From positions 18,230 to 77,867 of the forward strand of contig DHEF01000039.1 in the NCBI GenBank assembly GCA_002399735.1: DNA of 59,638 nt. Reading direction: 5' to 3'. Numbering within the stretch: the stretch's first letter is position 1; each line of letters starts with the position of its first letter. The DNA comes from Chitinophagaceae bacterium UBA4857 (GTDB lineage Bacteria > Bacteroidota > Bacteroidia > Chitinophagales > Chitinophagaceae). Below, piece by piece: positions 8,766-17,335 of this stretch. The position numbers were made by a program, and so were the translations under genes. The notes under the pieces were generated by a model that saw nothing but the letters and a program-made list of their open reading frames with translations, searched no databases and had not been told where the DNA came from.

Positions 8766-10253
8766 ATGGCATTAAGTCAATCATTACAGCAGAAGTTTTT
8801 ACAAAAGCTATCGCCGCAGCAAATACAGCTGATGAAATTGTTGCAGGTGCCTACGGCAAACTTAGAAGAAAGAATTAAAGAAGAATTAGAAGAAAATCCG
8901 GCATTAGAACTGGATGAAGCAGCTCATGAAGATGGTGCAGATGAAGTGCGGGATGAATTTGCCGATCCGCAGGATGAATACGAAGATGCAGATGGTAGTG
9001 CCGAAGATTATGATACTGTAGATGTAAGCGAATATGTACATGAAGGTGATGACGAAATAGGCGATTACCGTACCCGGGATGATAATTACCCCGAGGAGGA
9101 TGAAGGTAAGCAGTTGCCCTTTAAAACAGAAACTACTTTTTACGAATCCTTGTACCAGCAGTTAGGCATGCTTAACCTGGGCGAGACCGAGAAAAAAATT
9201 GCAGAACACCTTATTGGCAGTTTAGATGAGGATGGTTACCTGCGTCGTGAAACTTCGGCCATTGTAGATGACCTGGCTTTTCGCCAGAATATTATAGCCA
9301 CCGTGCAAGAAGTGGAAGCCATTATTCAACTTATACAACAGTTCGATCCTTCCGGCGTAGCCGCCAGAGATTTGCCTGAGTGTTTGTTATTACAACTGTA
9401 TCGCCAGAAAGCCGAGGGTAAAGATGTAGATGTGGCCATCATGGCCATTGAAAAATACTTTGATGAGTTTACAAAAAAGCATTACGAAAAAATACAGCGT
9501 GGTTTGGGTTTAACCGAAGCCGAGTTGAGAGAAGTAATGTCACAAATTATTAAGCTTAACCCAAAGCCCGGCGGTAACCTGGCCGAGGTTAACAAAGCCG
9601 AAAGTTATATTGTTCCCGACTTTTTTATACAAAACAATAACAGCCGTTTAGAGCTTACTTTAAATGGTCGCAATGCACCCGAATTGCGTATTAGCGAAGG
9701 CTACCGCGATATGATGAAGGAGTATGACCGGGGTGCAAAAAAAGACAAACGTCAGAAAGAAGCCGTGCTGTTTATAAAACAAAAAATTGATGCCGCCAAA
9801 TGGTTTATCGATGCAATTAAACAAAGACAACACACTTTGTTAAGCACCATGGAAGCTATCATGGATCATCAGTACGACTTTTTCCTCACCGGCGATGAAA
9901 CTAATTTAAAGCCGATGATTTTAAAGGACATTGCCGAAAAAACCAACCTTGATATATCTACTGTAAGCCGTGTAGCCAGCAGTAAATTTGTACAAACCGA
10001 GTTTGGTACCTATCGTTTAAAATTTTTCTTTAGCGAATCCTTAAGCACCGAAAGCGGTGAAGAAGTATCTACCCGCGAAGTGAAAAAAATCCTTAGCGAT
10101 TTAATAGATGCCGAAAGTAAAAAGCGTCCATTAAGCGATGAGCGCCTAACCGAGTTATTGCAGGAAAAAGGTTACAACATAGCCCGCCGCACCGTAGCCA
10201 AATACCGTGAGCAGTTAAACATTCCCGTAGCCCGCTTGCGTAAAGAGCTATAG
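8766..10253 (+). CDS. rpoN: RNA polymerase sigma-54 factor
   Basis: Sigma-54 recognises -24/-12 promoters and needs an AAA+ activator to open them. The Gln/Leu-rich region I is intact (ALSQSLQQKFLQKLSPQQIQ) and is followed by a long acidic region II at about residues 48-105. The core-binding and HTH regions follow, then the invariant RpoN box ARRTVAKYRE near the C-terminus. The ATG of MALSQSL gives 495 residues; the upstream in-frame start adds 20 residues unlike the family. No enhancer-binding protein gene is in the window. Confidence 0.97.
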   Translation: MALSQSLQQKFLQKLSPQQIQLMKLLQVPTANLEERIKEELEENPALELDEAAHEDGADEVRDEFADPQDEYEDADGSAEDYDTVDVSEYVHEGDDEIGDYRTRDDNYPEEDEGKQLPFKTETTFYESLYQQLGMLNLGETEKKIAEHLIGSLDEDGYLRRETSAIVDDLAFRQNIIATVQEVEAIIQLIQQFDPSGVAARDLPECLLLQLYRQKAEGKDVDVAIMAIEKYFDEFTKKHYEKIQRGLGLTEAELREVMSQIIKLNPKPGGNLAEVNKAESYIVPDFFIQNNNSRLELTLNGRNAPELRISEGYRDMMKEYDRGAKKDKRQKEAVLFIKQKIDAAKWFIDAIKQRQHTLLSTMEAIMDHQYDFFLTGDETNLKPMILKDIAEKTNLDISTVSRVASSKFVQTEFGTYRLKFFFSESLSTESGEEVSTREVKKILSDLIDAESKKRPLSDERLTELLQEKGYNIARRTVAKYREQLNIPVARLRKEL

Positions 10254-10346
10254 TTAGGTTAAGATAATTTGTTAATAGTTAACCGTTATTATAGTTAATC
10301 GGATATGGGTACTTATAACTTATTACTTAAAACTTACAACTTCTTT

Positions 10347-10512
10347 GGGGCTTTCAGCTTCCCTAATATCCATCAGCAGCAGTTCCCGCTGCTCCGGGCT
10401 CCGCTTCGCTCCGGTGCTTGTGCTTTGCACGCAAGTTTCGTCAAGCGCAACATTTAGTTGCGCCTCCTAACTTGTGTTACGCACTAAACCCTCCGCATCG
10501 GGCAGCCATTGA
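10347..10512 (+). repeat. GC-rich intergenic repeat (gcccgatgcg type), copy 2
   Basis: This is an inverted partner of 2691-2814: 'gcagttcccgctgctccggg', 'ctccgcttcgctccggtgct', 'gcactaaaccctccgcatcg' and 'ggcagcc'. It carries an extra internal section with small inverted repeats (gcgcaacatttagttgcgc). It fills most of the gap between rpoN and the SMI1/KNR4 gene. Confidence 0.7.
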
Positions 10513-10661
10513 GCTTTAGTAATACTATTCAACAATTGGCAATACGCACATGTACTTGTGAGGAGTATAATACATATGCGTTGTGTTATAGGTTTATTTT
10601 TTTATATTGTACATTCTTCCACCAGATGCATTCATTAAAAAATACACAAGCACATCAACAT

Positions 10662-11390
10662 ATGACAGTCACAGAAAAATTAAAGTCGCTTTTAAATAAA
10701 ACATATGTTTCTGAAGACGGAGATGAATATAAGATAGAATTGTTGTCCGGACTGACGGATAATGAAATTGATACGATTGCAAACAGGCTTCCAAGCAAAC
10801 AAATCCCGGATGATGTAAGAGAACTTTTAAGATTTGCAAAGGGATTTGAATTCTTTGGAATTGATGAAATTACTTTTGACGGTTTTGAAGAGTTTGGCTT
10901 TGAAAATATATTTCCCTGTTCTGTGCAGCTTGCCCATGATGGGTTTGGAAATTTTTGGATTGTAGATGTTGACTCAACAGGTCATTGGGGCAATGTATTT
11001 TATGCTTGTCACGATCCTGCAGTTATAGTAAAACATTCGAATAATCTTTTACAGTTTATTGAGCATATTGATGAATATGGCACAGACCCGAAAAACTCAA
11101 ACCTTAATATTATTCATGAAAAAACGGTTTTTGACATTTGGCAAAACAATAATGGATTTATAGAAATTAACGAAGCCAGAAATTCTGCTGATCCAACACT
11201 TAAAAATTTTGCACTGTCACTTCCCGATAATTTTGCAATTGCTGACTTACGAAACAAACCAAATAAAGCAGGATTTGCATGGGGGGAGTTTGGATCCGAC
11301 ATTCATAAATCAGTAAGATGTGAAGATGAATTAATTTGGGGTATTGAACGGCCTGCAAAGAAAAGTTTTTTTGCAAAACTGTTTAGATAG
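10662..11390 (+). CDS. SMI1/KNR4 family protein
   Basis: The central part resembles SMI1/KNR4 (SUKH superfamily) proteins, many of which are immunity proteins for polymorphic toxins. The supporting run is LPSKQIPDDVRELLRFAKGF, then ITFDGF, a hydrophobic HDGFGNFWIVDVD and HWGNVFYACHDP. I start at MTVTEKLKSLL; ATGs at 10626 and 10509 are possible. No toxin gene lies next to it. The preceding gap is repeat DNA, and its wording looks more AT-rich than rpoN. It may therefore be an orphan immunity gene gained by transfer, which is an inference. Confidence 0.75.
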   Translation: MTVTEKLKSLLNKTYVSEDGDEYKIELLSGLTDNEIDTIANRLPSKQIPDDVRELLRFAKGFEFFGIDEITFDGFEEFGFENIFPCSVQLAHDGFGNFWIVDVDSTGHWGNVFYACHDPAVIVKHSNNLLQFIEHIDEYGTDPKNSNLNIIHEKTVFDIWQNNNGFIEINEARNSADPTLKNFALSLPDNFAIADLRNKPNKAGFAWGEFGSDIHKSVRCEDELIWGIERPAKKSFFAKLFR

Positions 11391-11503
11391 AATAAAAGTG
11401 GTTGTTTAAATTGTATAACCTGGAATATACAAACTGCGTAGTAACGTTGAAACTGAGAAAAAAAAATAAAATATACAGTGCAGCAATAACAACAATCTAA
11501 ATA

Positions 11504-11569
11504 AAACCATTAAAATGGTTAGTGAAATAATTTTTTAACATAGCCCACGGTTTAAACCGTGGGCTATGT
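11504..11569 (+). repeat. Double-palindrome repeat, copy 2
   Basis: A small palindrome (aaccattaaaatggtt) and the large palindrome (tagcccacggtttaaacc plus complement) are separated by about 20 bases, as at 4242-4310. The small arm differs by compensatory changes, ccatt/aatgg against ccgtt/aacgg, which suggests that pairing matters. Confidence 0.8.
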
Positions 11570-11660
11570 ATTTTATAGATGTTAGCGTAATGGTTTTAAT
11601 CATTTTATTTTAGGTGCTTCAATTTGTATGTCTATTAGCTATTTAGCTTGGTTTACAAAT

Positions 11661-11740
11661 AATGCCCAATAGCATTCCAAAAGTTGAACGGAGCGTCGCA
11701 AGTAAAGCTCAATCAGGGCGCTGCAGCCGGTAACAAAAAA
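11661..11740 (-). repeat. Mosaic intergenic repeat, short core
   Basis: A reverse copy: aatgcccaatagcattccaa, gcgtcgcaagtaaagctcaa and ctgcagccggtaac. It ends about 50 bases before the tandem 11-bp operator of the TonB receptor gene. Confidence 0.7.
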
Positions 11741-11790
11741 ATGTAAAATATTCAATCTAAAATATTCACTATTAAATAGCCATAACTGAC

Positions 11791-11856
11791 TTAACATTAC
11801 GGTAACATTGTAGTTACAATTGCTTAACCTGTGGTTAACATTGCAGTAATCTGGTA
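11791..11856 (+). promoter_or_regulatory. Six tandem 11-bp repeats: likely PhoB-type operator
   Basis: Six consecutive 11-base units start at 11791, 11802, 11813, 11824, 11835 and 11846. Each reads close to (T/G)TAACATTG plus two or three free bases. T at unit position 2 and A at position 4 are invariant, and C at position 5 holds in five of six. An 11-bp direct-repeat period is the hallmark of PhoB/PhoP-family sites (Bacillus PhoP prefers TTAACA-like hexamers). The array ends four bases before CAATTTTG (11861-11868), a near match to the -7 box, so a bound regulator would sit where the -33 element belongs. A PhoB-like regulator is encoded 7 kb away. Confidence 0.75.
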
Positions 11857-11883
11857 AGGCCAATTTTGCATCAAATTACTGCT

Positions 11884-14679
11884 ATGCAATTTTGGTTTCG
11901 TTCCGCATTCAGCTTCTTACTTATTTTAATGTTTAGCGCATTACAAGCGCAAAACGTACGATTAACCGGTAAAGTATTGGGCGATAAAAATGATCCGCTG
12001 GTAGGTGTTAACGTAAAAGTAGCCGCTGCTGGTAAAACTGTTTTAACTAATGTAGATGGCCGTTATATACTTGAACTACCTGCAGGTAAAAAATATGAAA
12101 TTGAGTTTTCGGCTGTTGGTTATGAAGTAAAAATTATATCGGACGTTGAAGTGAAAGCTGGTCAGGCCAATGAATTAGATGTGGTGTTGGCAGTAAAATC
12201 AAAAGAACTGGAAGGGGTGGTAGTTAGCTCCAGACGAACAGGAGCCCGTATGGAAACAGTTTCTTCAACCATTGCTTTTCAAAAAAATACCAATACTGTT
12301 GCTTCGGTTGTATCGGCAGAAACTATTCGCCGTTCGCCGGACAGAAATACCGGTGAAGTATTAAAACGTACACCGGGCGCCAGTTTGCAGGATGGTAAAT
12401 TTTTAATTGTACGTGGTTTGGCCGACCGTTATAACACGGCTATGTTAAATGGTATTTTATTAACCAGTACCGAGCCTGATAGGAAAACTTTTGCCTTTAA
12501 CTTAATTCCATCTGCCATTATTGATAATATAGTTATTAATAAAGCATTTGTTCCTGAGTTTCCGGGTGAATGGTCCGGTGGTTTAATACAGGTAAATACC
12601 AAAGACATGCCTGCTAAAAACTTCATGAACATTCAGATTGGTACGGGCTTTAATACACAAACTATTGGTAAAGATTTTTATAAATCACAATCGGGCGGTT
12701 TAGATTGGCTGGGTATTGATGATGGTACCAGAGCCTTACCAAACTCTTACAAAACCAAAACACAGTTTGATCAACTTTCCAGAGAAGAAAAAATTGCTAT
12801 TGGTAAAGAATTACCTAATAGCTGGACGGCTAATCAGGTTACAGCACCTTTGGATCTGTCATTACAAATAAATGGCGGTTTTAATACAAAAATATTAGGC
12901 AAACAAACCGGTGTTACACTGGGTGTAATGTATAATAAGTCTAACAGGTTTCAAAAAATGTTGAACCGCCAAAACACATATGCTGATAACAGGTTTGACG
13001 TAAACTTTAGTTATGATGACGACCGTTTTAACCAGGAGGTTACTGTTGGTGCTATTGCAGGCGCATCGGTACAACTTAACAGCAGAAACAAAGTTTCTAT
13101 AAAATCAATCCTGAATGTTAATACCAATAACTATGTAACTAACAGGTCGGGAAGTGATTATTTACGTACGAGTGATGTAATGGCTAACGAATTTACCTTT
13201 AAACAGAATACATTTTTTACCAGCCAGTTAATTGGTGAACATAGCATCAGCACACCATTAAAGTTTAAATGGTATGGCTCTTTTAATATTTTAGATGCAC
13301 AAAGCCCTGACCAAAAAAGAATACAATACTCACGTCCAGCTGGCACACAAACTCCTTATGCTTTATTAATTGGTAACTCATTATCACAAGAAAGCGGTAG
13401 CCGTATTTTTCAGGATTTGAGTGATTATATTTATACAGCAGGCGGCGATTTAACTTATGGCTTTAACATGTTTGGCCAAAAGCAATCAGTGAAAGCGGGC
13501 TACATGTTACAGATTAAAGACAGGCTTTATGATGCAAAACTATTTGCTAACTCATTATCAAGAGATAACGCAGCGTTACGTCAATTAACGCCTGATAAAA
13601 TATTTGCACCTGAAAACTTTGGTGATGGATCGGCCAGTAGTAATTTACTTTCTTTTGATGCCATTAAAGGAAACAGCTTCCGTTATTTAGCTAATACTAT
13701 TTTAAATGCCGGCTACATACAGTTTGATAACCAGTTTGCCAAAGAATTACGTGTAGTTTGGGGCGGTCGTTTAGAGCATTTTGACCAGTTAGTTGGTAGC
13801 GTACGTAAATCGGACCCTCGCCATGTACACTCAAAAGTAGTAGATTTTTTACCGGGCTTAAACGCTACTTATAAATTAAATAACAAAACCAACCTACGTC
13901 TATCAGCATCTCAAACAGTTATCCGTCCTGAGTTACGTGAGTTGTCATTCCTTAACCTTTACGATTTTGAATTGAATGCTTCCGTACAAGGTAATCCTAA
14001 CCTTAAGCGTTCTAAAAATACCAATATCGATTTCCGTTACGAGTTGTATCCACGTGCGGGTGAGGTTTTCACTGCCGGTGTTTTTTACAAACACTTTAAA
14101 GATCCTATTGAACAAATGTTTAATGAGGGAGCCGGCGGTGCAAGTACTTTCAGTTATCAAAACCCGGATAAGGCAACAGCATATGGTGTAGAAGTAGAAT
14201 ATAGAAAAAGACTTGACTTTGCTGATGTATTAAGAAATTTCACAGTACAGGCTAATGCAACATATATCTATAGCCGTGTAGAAGATCCTTCTTTACAAAT
14301 TGACAGACCATTACAAGGACAGTCGCCTTACTTGGTTAACCTTGGTTTAATGTACGACCACGAAGAAAAAGGAATTAATGCAACTATCTTATTTAACCAA
14401 ATAGGACATCGTATTTACCTGGTGGGTGATTTAAATGCAGGTGCAGGGTCTCCGGATATTTACGAAGCGCCACGTCCTTTATTAGATTTTCAAATCAGCA
14501 AAAAAATTCTTGATAAAAAAGCTGAGATCAGGTTAAACGTATCCGATATTATTAACCGCACCCAATATTTTTATCAAAATGGTAGTAGCAAATCAAGCTT
14601 TCAAAAGGGCGAAGATGCCTACCGCTTTACCAGAAGATATGGCACTTCATTCAGCTTAACGTTTAACTATTCGCTATAA
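11884..14679 (+). CDS. TonB-dependent receptor with carboxypeptidase-regulatory-like domain
   Basis: This outer-membrane active transporter has about 931 residues. It has a signal peptide (SAFSFLLILMFSALQAQ) and a carboxypeptidase-regulatory-like beta-sandwich (RLTGKVLGDKNDPLVGVNVK) over about residues 20-110. The plug domain follows (ETIRRSPDRNTGEVLKRTPG, FLIVRGLADRYN, EFPGEWSGGLIQVNTK), then a long beta-barrel ending in an aromatic strand (SFSLTFNYSL). I start at MQFWFRS, since the upstream TTG lies in the promoter region. It shares an operon, with a 32-base gap, with the beta-helix lipoprotein. The tandem operator and the PhoR/PhoB-like genes suggest uptake of a phosphorus compound; this is inferred, and the substrate is not readable from the sequence. 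Confidence 0.93.
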   Translation: MQFWFRSAFSFLLILMFSALQAQNVRLTGKVLGDKNDPLVGVNVKVAAAGKTVLTNVDGRYILELPAGKKYEIEFSAVGYEVKIISDVEVKAGQANELDVVLAVKSKELEGVVVSSRRTGARMETVSSTIAFQKNTNTVASVVSAETIRRSPDRNTGEVLKRTPGASLQDGKFLIVRGLADRYNTAMLNGILLTSTEPDRKTFAFNLIPSAIIDNIVINKAFVPEFPGEWSGGLIQVNTKDMPAKNFMNIQIGTGFNTQTIGKDFYKSQSGGLDWLGIDDGTRALPNSYKTKTQFDQLSREEKIAIGKELPNSWTANQVTAPLDLSLQINGGFNTKILGKQTGVTLGVMYNKSNRFQKMLNRQNTYADNRFDVNFSYDDDRFNQEVTVGAIAGASVQLNSRNKVSIKSILNVNTNNYVTNRSGSDYLRTSDVMANEFTFKQNTFFTSQLIGEHSISTPLKFKWYGSFNILDAQSPDQKRIQYSRPAGTQTPYALLIGNSLSQESGSRIFQDLSDYIYTAGGDLTYGFNMFGQKQSVKAGYMLQIKDRLYDAKLFANSLSRDNAALRQLTPDKIFAPENFGDGSASSNLLSFDAIKGNSFRYLANTILNAGYIQFDNQFAKELRVVWGGRLEHFDQLVGSVRKSDPRHVHSKVVDFLPGLNATYKLNNKTNLRLSASQTVIRPELRELSFLNLYDFELNASVQGNPNLKRSKNTNIDFRYELYPRAGEVFTAGVFYKHFKDPIEQMFNEGAGGASTFSYQNPDKATAYGVEVEYRKRLDFADVLRNFTVQANATYIYSRVEDPSLQIDRPLQGQSPYLVNLGLMYDHEEKGINATILFNQIGHRIYLVGDLNAGAGSPDIYEAPRPLLDFQISKKILDKKAEIRLNVSDIINRTQYFYQNGSSKSSFQKGEDAYRFTRRYGTSFSLTFNYSL

Positions 14680-14711
14680 ACAATAAATAAAAAAAGTTTA
14701 AAACATACAAA

Positions 14712-16172
14712 ATGAAAAGGAACATTCTTTTACTAACTGTGTTAACATTACTTACTGTAGTAAGTTGTCGCAAAATTGAGGTTGACGGAACCACAACTAT
14801 TATTGATAACGGCGGCAATGGCAACGGCAACGGAAGCACTGTAACATTATCGGGTAGAATTACAGAAAGTATTACCTTAAAAAAAGGTGACAATAATATT
14901 TTGAAAGGGTTGGTATATATAACCAACGGCGTAACACTTACCATTGAAAAAGGTGCTGTTGTTAAGGGCTCTTATTCCGGTTCTGATGTTGCCGTTTTAA
15001 TTGTTGCCCGCGGCGGTAAAATTGTTGCACAAGGTACACAAGAAGAACCAATTGTATTTACATCATCTTCACCTACACCACAATCTGGTGACTGGGGAGG
15101 CATTGTAATTTGCGGTAAAGCAGCCATTAACTCCAGCTTCGAAGGCAAATTTGGTTTATTCCAGGTAGAAGGCGGTGTTGACAATGCAAGTGGCGAAGGC
15201 CGTGCAGGTAGTGGCGATGATTTAGTACCTACTCCAATAAACGACGATAGCTCAGGTGTTTTAGCCTATGCACGTATTGAGTATGCAGGTTATGCCTTTC
15301 AACCTGATAAAGAAGTTAACAGTTTAACAATGGCTGGTGTTGGTTCAAAAACAGTTATCCATCACGTACAGGTTACTTATGCAAAAGATGATGCTTTTGA
15401 GTGGTTTGGCGGTACTGTAAACTGTAAATATTTAATTGCTTACAAAACACAGGATGATGATTTTGACAGCGACAATGGTTATAGCGGCAGCGTACAGTTT
15501 GGTTTAATTGTTCGTGATTCTTCTATTGCCGATATATCTAAATCAGAAGCTTTTGAAAGCGACAACAATAGTGCAGGCACAGTTATCTCTCCACAAACAA
15601 GTGCAGTGTTTGTTAATATCACAGCTTTTGGTCACCGAGCAACAGCTTCAAACATTGGTAACAGCAACTACCATGGTTCAGCAGTTCAAATCAGAAGAAA
15701 CTCATCTATCTCTATTTTCAACTCAGCTTTTGTAGGGTGGAAAAGCGGTATCGAAATTGACGATTCAAGAGGCGCAGCTACTTCTGCTAACATTACTGCA
15801 GGTAAATTAAATTTAAAAGGTATTATAATTGCAGGTGCTGAAAAACCGGTACAATACATACCAGCTAATCCAGTTAACGGTTATACAGAGGCGCAGCTAA
15901 ATACATGGTTTTTAAGTGCCGAAAATAAAAACCAATACTTCCCTACTGTAGATGCTATTCGGTTTACAAAACCTTTCGATTATTTAAATCCTGATTGGCA
16001 GCCATTTGGTAACTCAGCAGTAGTTATTCCAAGTGCTTCTAACACTTATTTCGATGATCCAATCATCAAAGCCCGTCCTTTCATTACTAAAGTTGACTTC
16101 ATTGGCGGTATCGCTCCTTCAGGACCAGATGCTAACTGGCATAAAGGTTGGACAAATTTCAACAGTAACTAA
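14712..16172 (+). CDS. Beta-helix-like surface lipoprotein paired with the TonB receptor
   Basis: The signal ends in VVSC, with the lipid-anchored Cys at residue 19. A Gly/Asn-rich linker (GGNGNGNG) follows. The mature protein looks like a right-handed parallel beta-helix: short strands with Gly turns such as VYITNGVTLTIEKGAVVKGS, SGDWGGIVICGKAAIN, and Asp-rich turns (DDDFDSDNG). It is not SusD-like; there are no TPR helices. Its place directly after the receptor suggests a surface subunit that captures ligand, analogous to SusD but of another fold. A terminator follows at 16199. The function is inferred from position only. Confidence 0.8.
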   Translation: MKRNILLLTVLTLLTVVSCRKIEVDGTTTIIDNGGNGNGNGSTVTLSGRITESITLKKGDNNILKGLVYITNGVTLTIEKGAVVKGSYSGSDVAVLIVARGGKIVAQGTQEEPIVFTSSSPTPQSGDWGGIVICGKAAINSSFEGKFGLFQVEGGVDNASGEGRAGSGDDLVPTPINDDSSGVLAYARIEYAGYAFQPDKEVNSLTMAGVGSKTVIHHVQVTYAKDDAFEWFGGTVNCKYLIAYKTQDDDFDSDNGYSGSVQFGLIVRDSSIADISKSEAFESDNNSAGTVISPQTSAVFVNITAFGHRATASNIGNSNYHGSAVQIRRNSSISIFNSAFVGWKSGIEIDDSRGAATSANITAGKLNLKGIIIAGAEKPVQYIPANPVNGYTEAQLNTWFLSAENKNQYFPTVDAIRFTKPFDYLNPDWQPFGNSAVVIPSASNTYFDDPIIKARPFITKVDFIGGIAPSGPDANWHKGWTNFNSN

Positions 16173-16198
16173 TCGTTTCACACTACATACATTACAGT

Positions 16199-16224
16199 GG
16201 CAGATTTTTCTGCCCCTTTTTTCT
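16199..16224 (+). terminator. Rho-independent terminator after the receptor-lipoprotein pair
   Basis: Stem GGCAGA/TCTGCC with a T-rich loop is followed by CC and a run of six T. It closes the two-gene unit starting at 11884. Confidence 0.75.
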
Positions 16225-16462
16225 ACACAATAAATAATATTGCGCTAACAAATACGTAACAATCGTTTTGCAATTTTACTATAGCTCTTTACTTATTCAG
16301 TCGTTCCAAATTGTCGGCGGTATCTCTTATCATCGGCAATTTCTCATGCAGTTGAACCATCCCAAGAAACCTATCCAATCCTTTAACTTACGCAGTTTTA
16401 TACCATGTGTAACCTAAGCGTTTGATACAAAAGGCAATCTTTTTTTGGGGTGGTTTTTTTTA

Positions 16463-16640
16463 TGTTACCAACTGTAGTAATTCTAATCATCGTCCCTTGC
16501 GTCGCACTCTTGTACTGCATCAATTCTATTGGGCATTGTGCAGTACTCCGTACTTTAGTCGGAGTGCCTGTAACTTTACTCAGCATTGTGCAAGGTGCAC
16601 CCCGACTCGTCGGTGGTGCAGCATATCGCTAATCAGCAGG
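16463..16640 (+). repeat. Mosaic intergenic repeat, hairpin core
   Basis: A forward copy: gttaccaactgtagtaattc, tcgtcccttgcgtcgcactc, caattctattgggcattgtg. It continues with inserted hairpins (ctccg-tactttagt-cggag; cgac-tcg-tcgg) and the end catatcgctaatcagcag. It fills most of the gap before the small lipoprotein gene. Confidence 0.75.
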
Positions 16641-16775
16641 GAAAGTCGGATAGTCGGGAAATCCGAGAGGCCGTAAGTTGTGAATAGTGAATCACAAATC
16701 TCAATTCTCAATTCTGACATCTCGCTTCCCGACTTTTCTAACTTAACTTATCTTCGCATCACTAACAAACAAACC

Positions 16776-17330
16776 ATGAAAAAAACTACAGCAGCGTTCT
16801 GCACTTTTACTATTATGCTATTATTGGCTTGTAACCCACAAAGCCCCGCTAGCAACTTTAATAAAATTGTATTAAACACCAATATCTTTCACGACTTTGC
16901 CAATCCTGATGTACGTACAAGAATTATAAGAGGCATTGGTGTAAAAACGGTAGATGGTAAAGTGCAATATGATGACAAAAAAAATGCAATACTGGACACT
17001 ATACCCGCTGAACAAATTGTAGATCATCAGTTGGCTTACCTGGAGCAAGCTTATCAGGATGTAAAAGCTATAACCCCGGATGAAGAAATAAAAGAAATGC
17101 GTTTGACTGCCTTACAAATGTATGAAATGGCCATGCCTGTTTACAAAAACGAATACAGGCAATACGCTAAAATGTTAGACACACATCAACCTAAAGAGCA
17201 ATCAGATAGTTTATTAAAAGCAATAAACGATAAGTATAGCTATAACTTTGGCGAACTGGCTTTAAAACTACGAGCAATAGCACAACCTTATGCCGAAAAG
17301 CATAAGTTAAATGTAAAATGGAACGATTAA
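16776..17330 (+). CDS. Small lipoprotein of unknown function
   Basis: I do not recognise the family. A lipoprotein signal (TIMLLLAC) puts the lipid-anchored Cys at residue 19. The remaining 165 residues are charged and mostly helical (EQIVDHQLAYLEQAYQDVKA, EEIKEMRLTALQMYEMAMPV). I chose the MKKTTAAF start; an ATG at 16680 would put 32 unrelated residues ahead of the signal. It ends five bases from the stop of the convergent histidine kinase gene. Its position beside the kinase hints at an accessory role in the phosphate response, but nothing in the protein shows this. Confidence 0.7.
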   Translation: MKKTTAAFCTFTIMLLLACNPQSPASNFNKIVLNTNIFHDFANPDVRTRIIRGIGVKTVDGKVQYDDKKNAILDTIPAEQIVDHQLAYLEQAYQDVKAITPDEEIKEMRLTALQMYEMAMPVYKNEYRQYAKMLDTHQPKEQSDSLLKAINDKYSYNFGELALKLRAIAQPYAEKHKLNVKWND

Positions 17331-17335
17331 TTTCT

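Noticed and set aside
8766..10253. Sigma-54 promoters in this window
   Set aside because: I looked for the TGGC-TTGC pair before the genes and saw no convincing case, so I list none.
11639..11863. Minus-strand frame of 74 codons
   Set aside because: It runs through a mosaic repeat and the tandem operator of the receptor gene, so it is a chance frame.
11884..16172. SusCD-type polysaccharide utilisation locus
   Set aside because: The second gene is not SusD-like, no glycoside hydrolase or hybrid sensor is nearby, and the operator points to a PhoB-type regulator.
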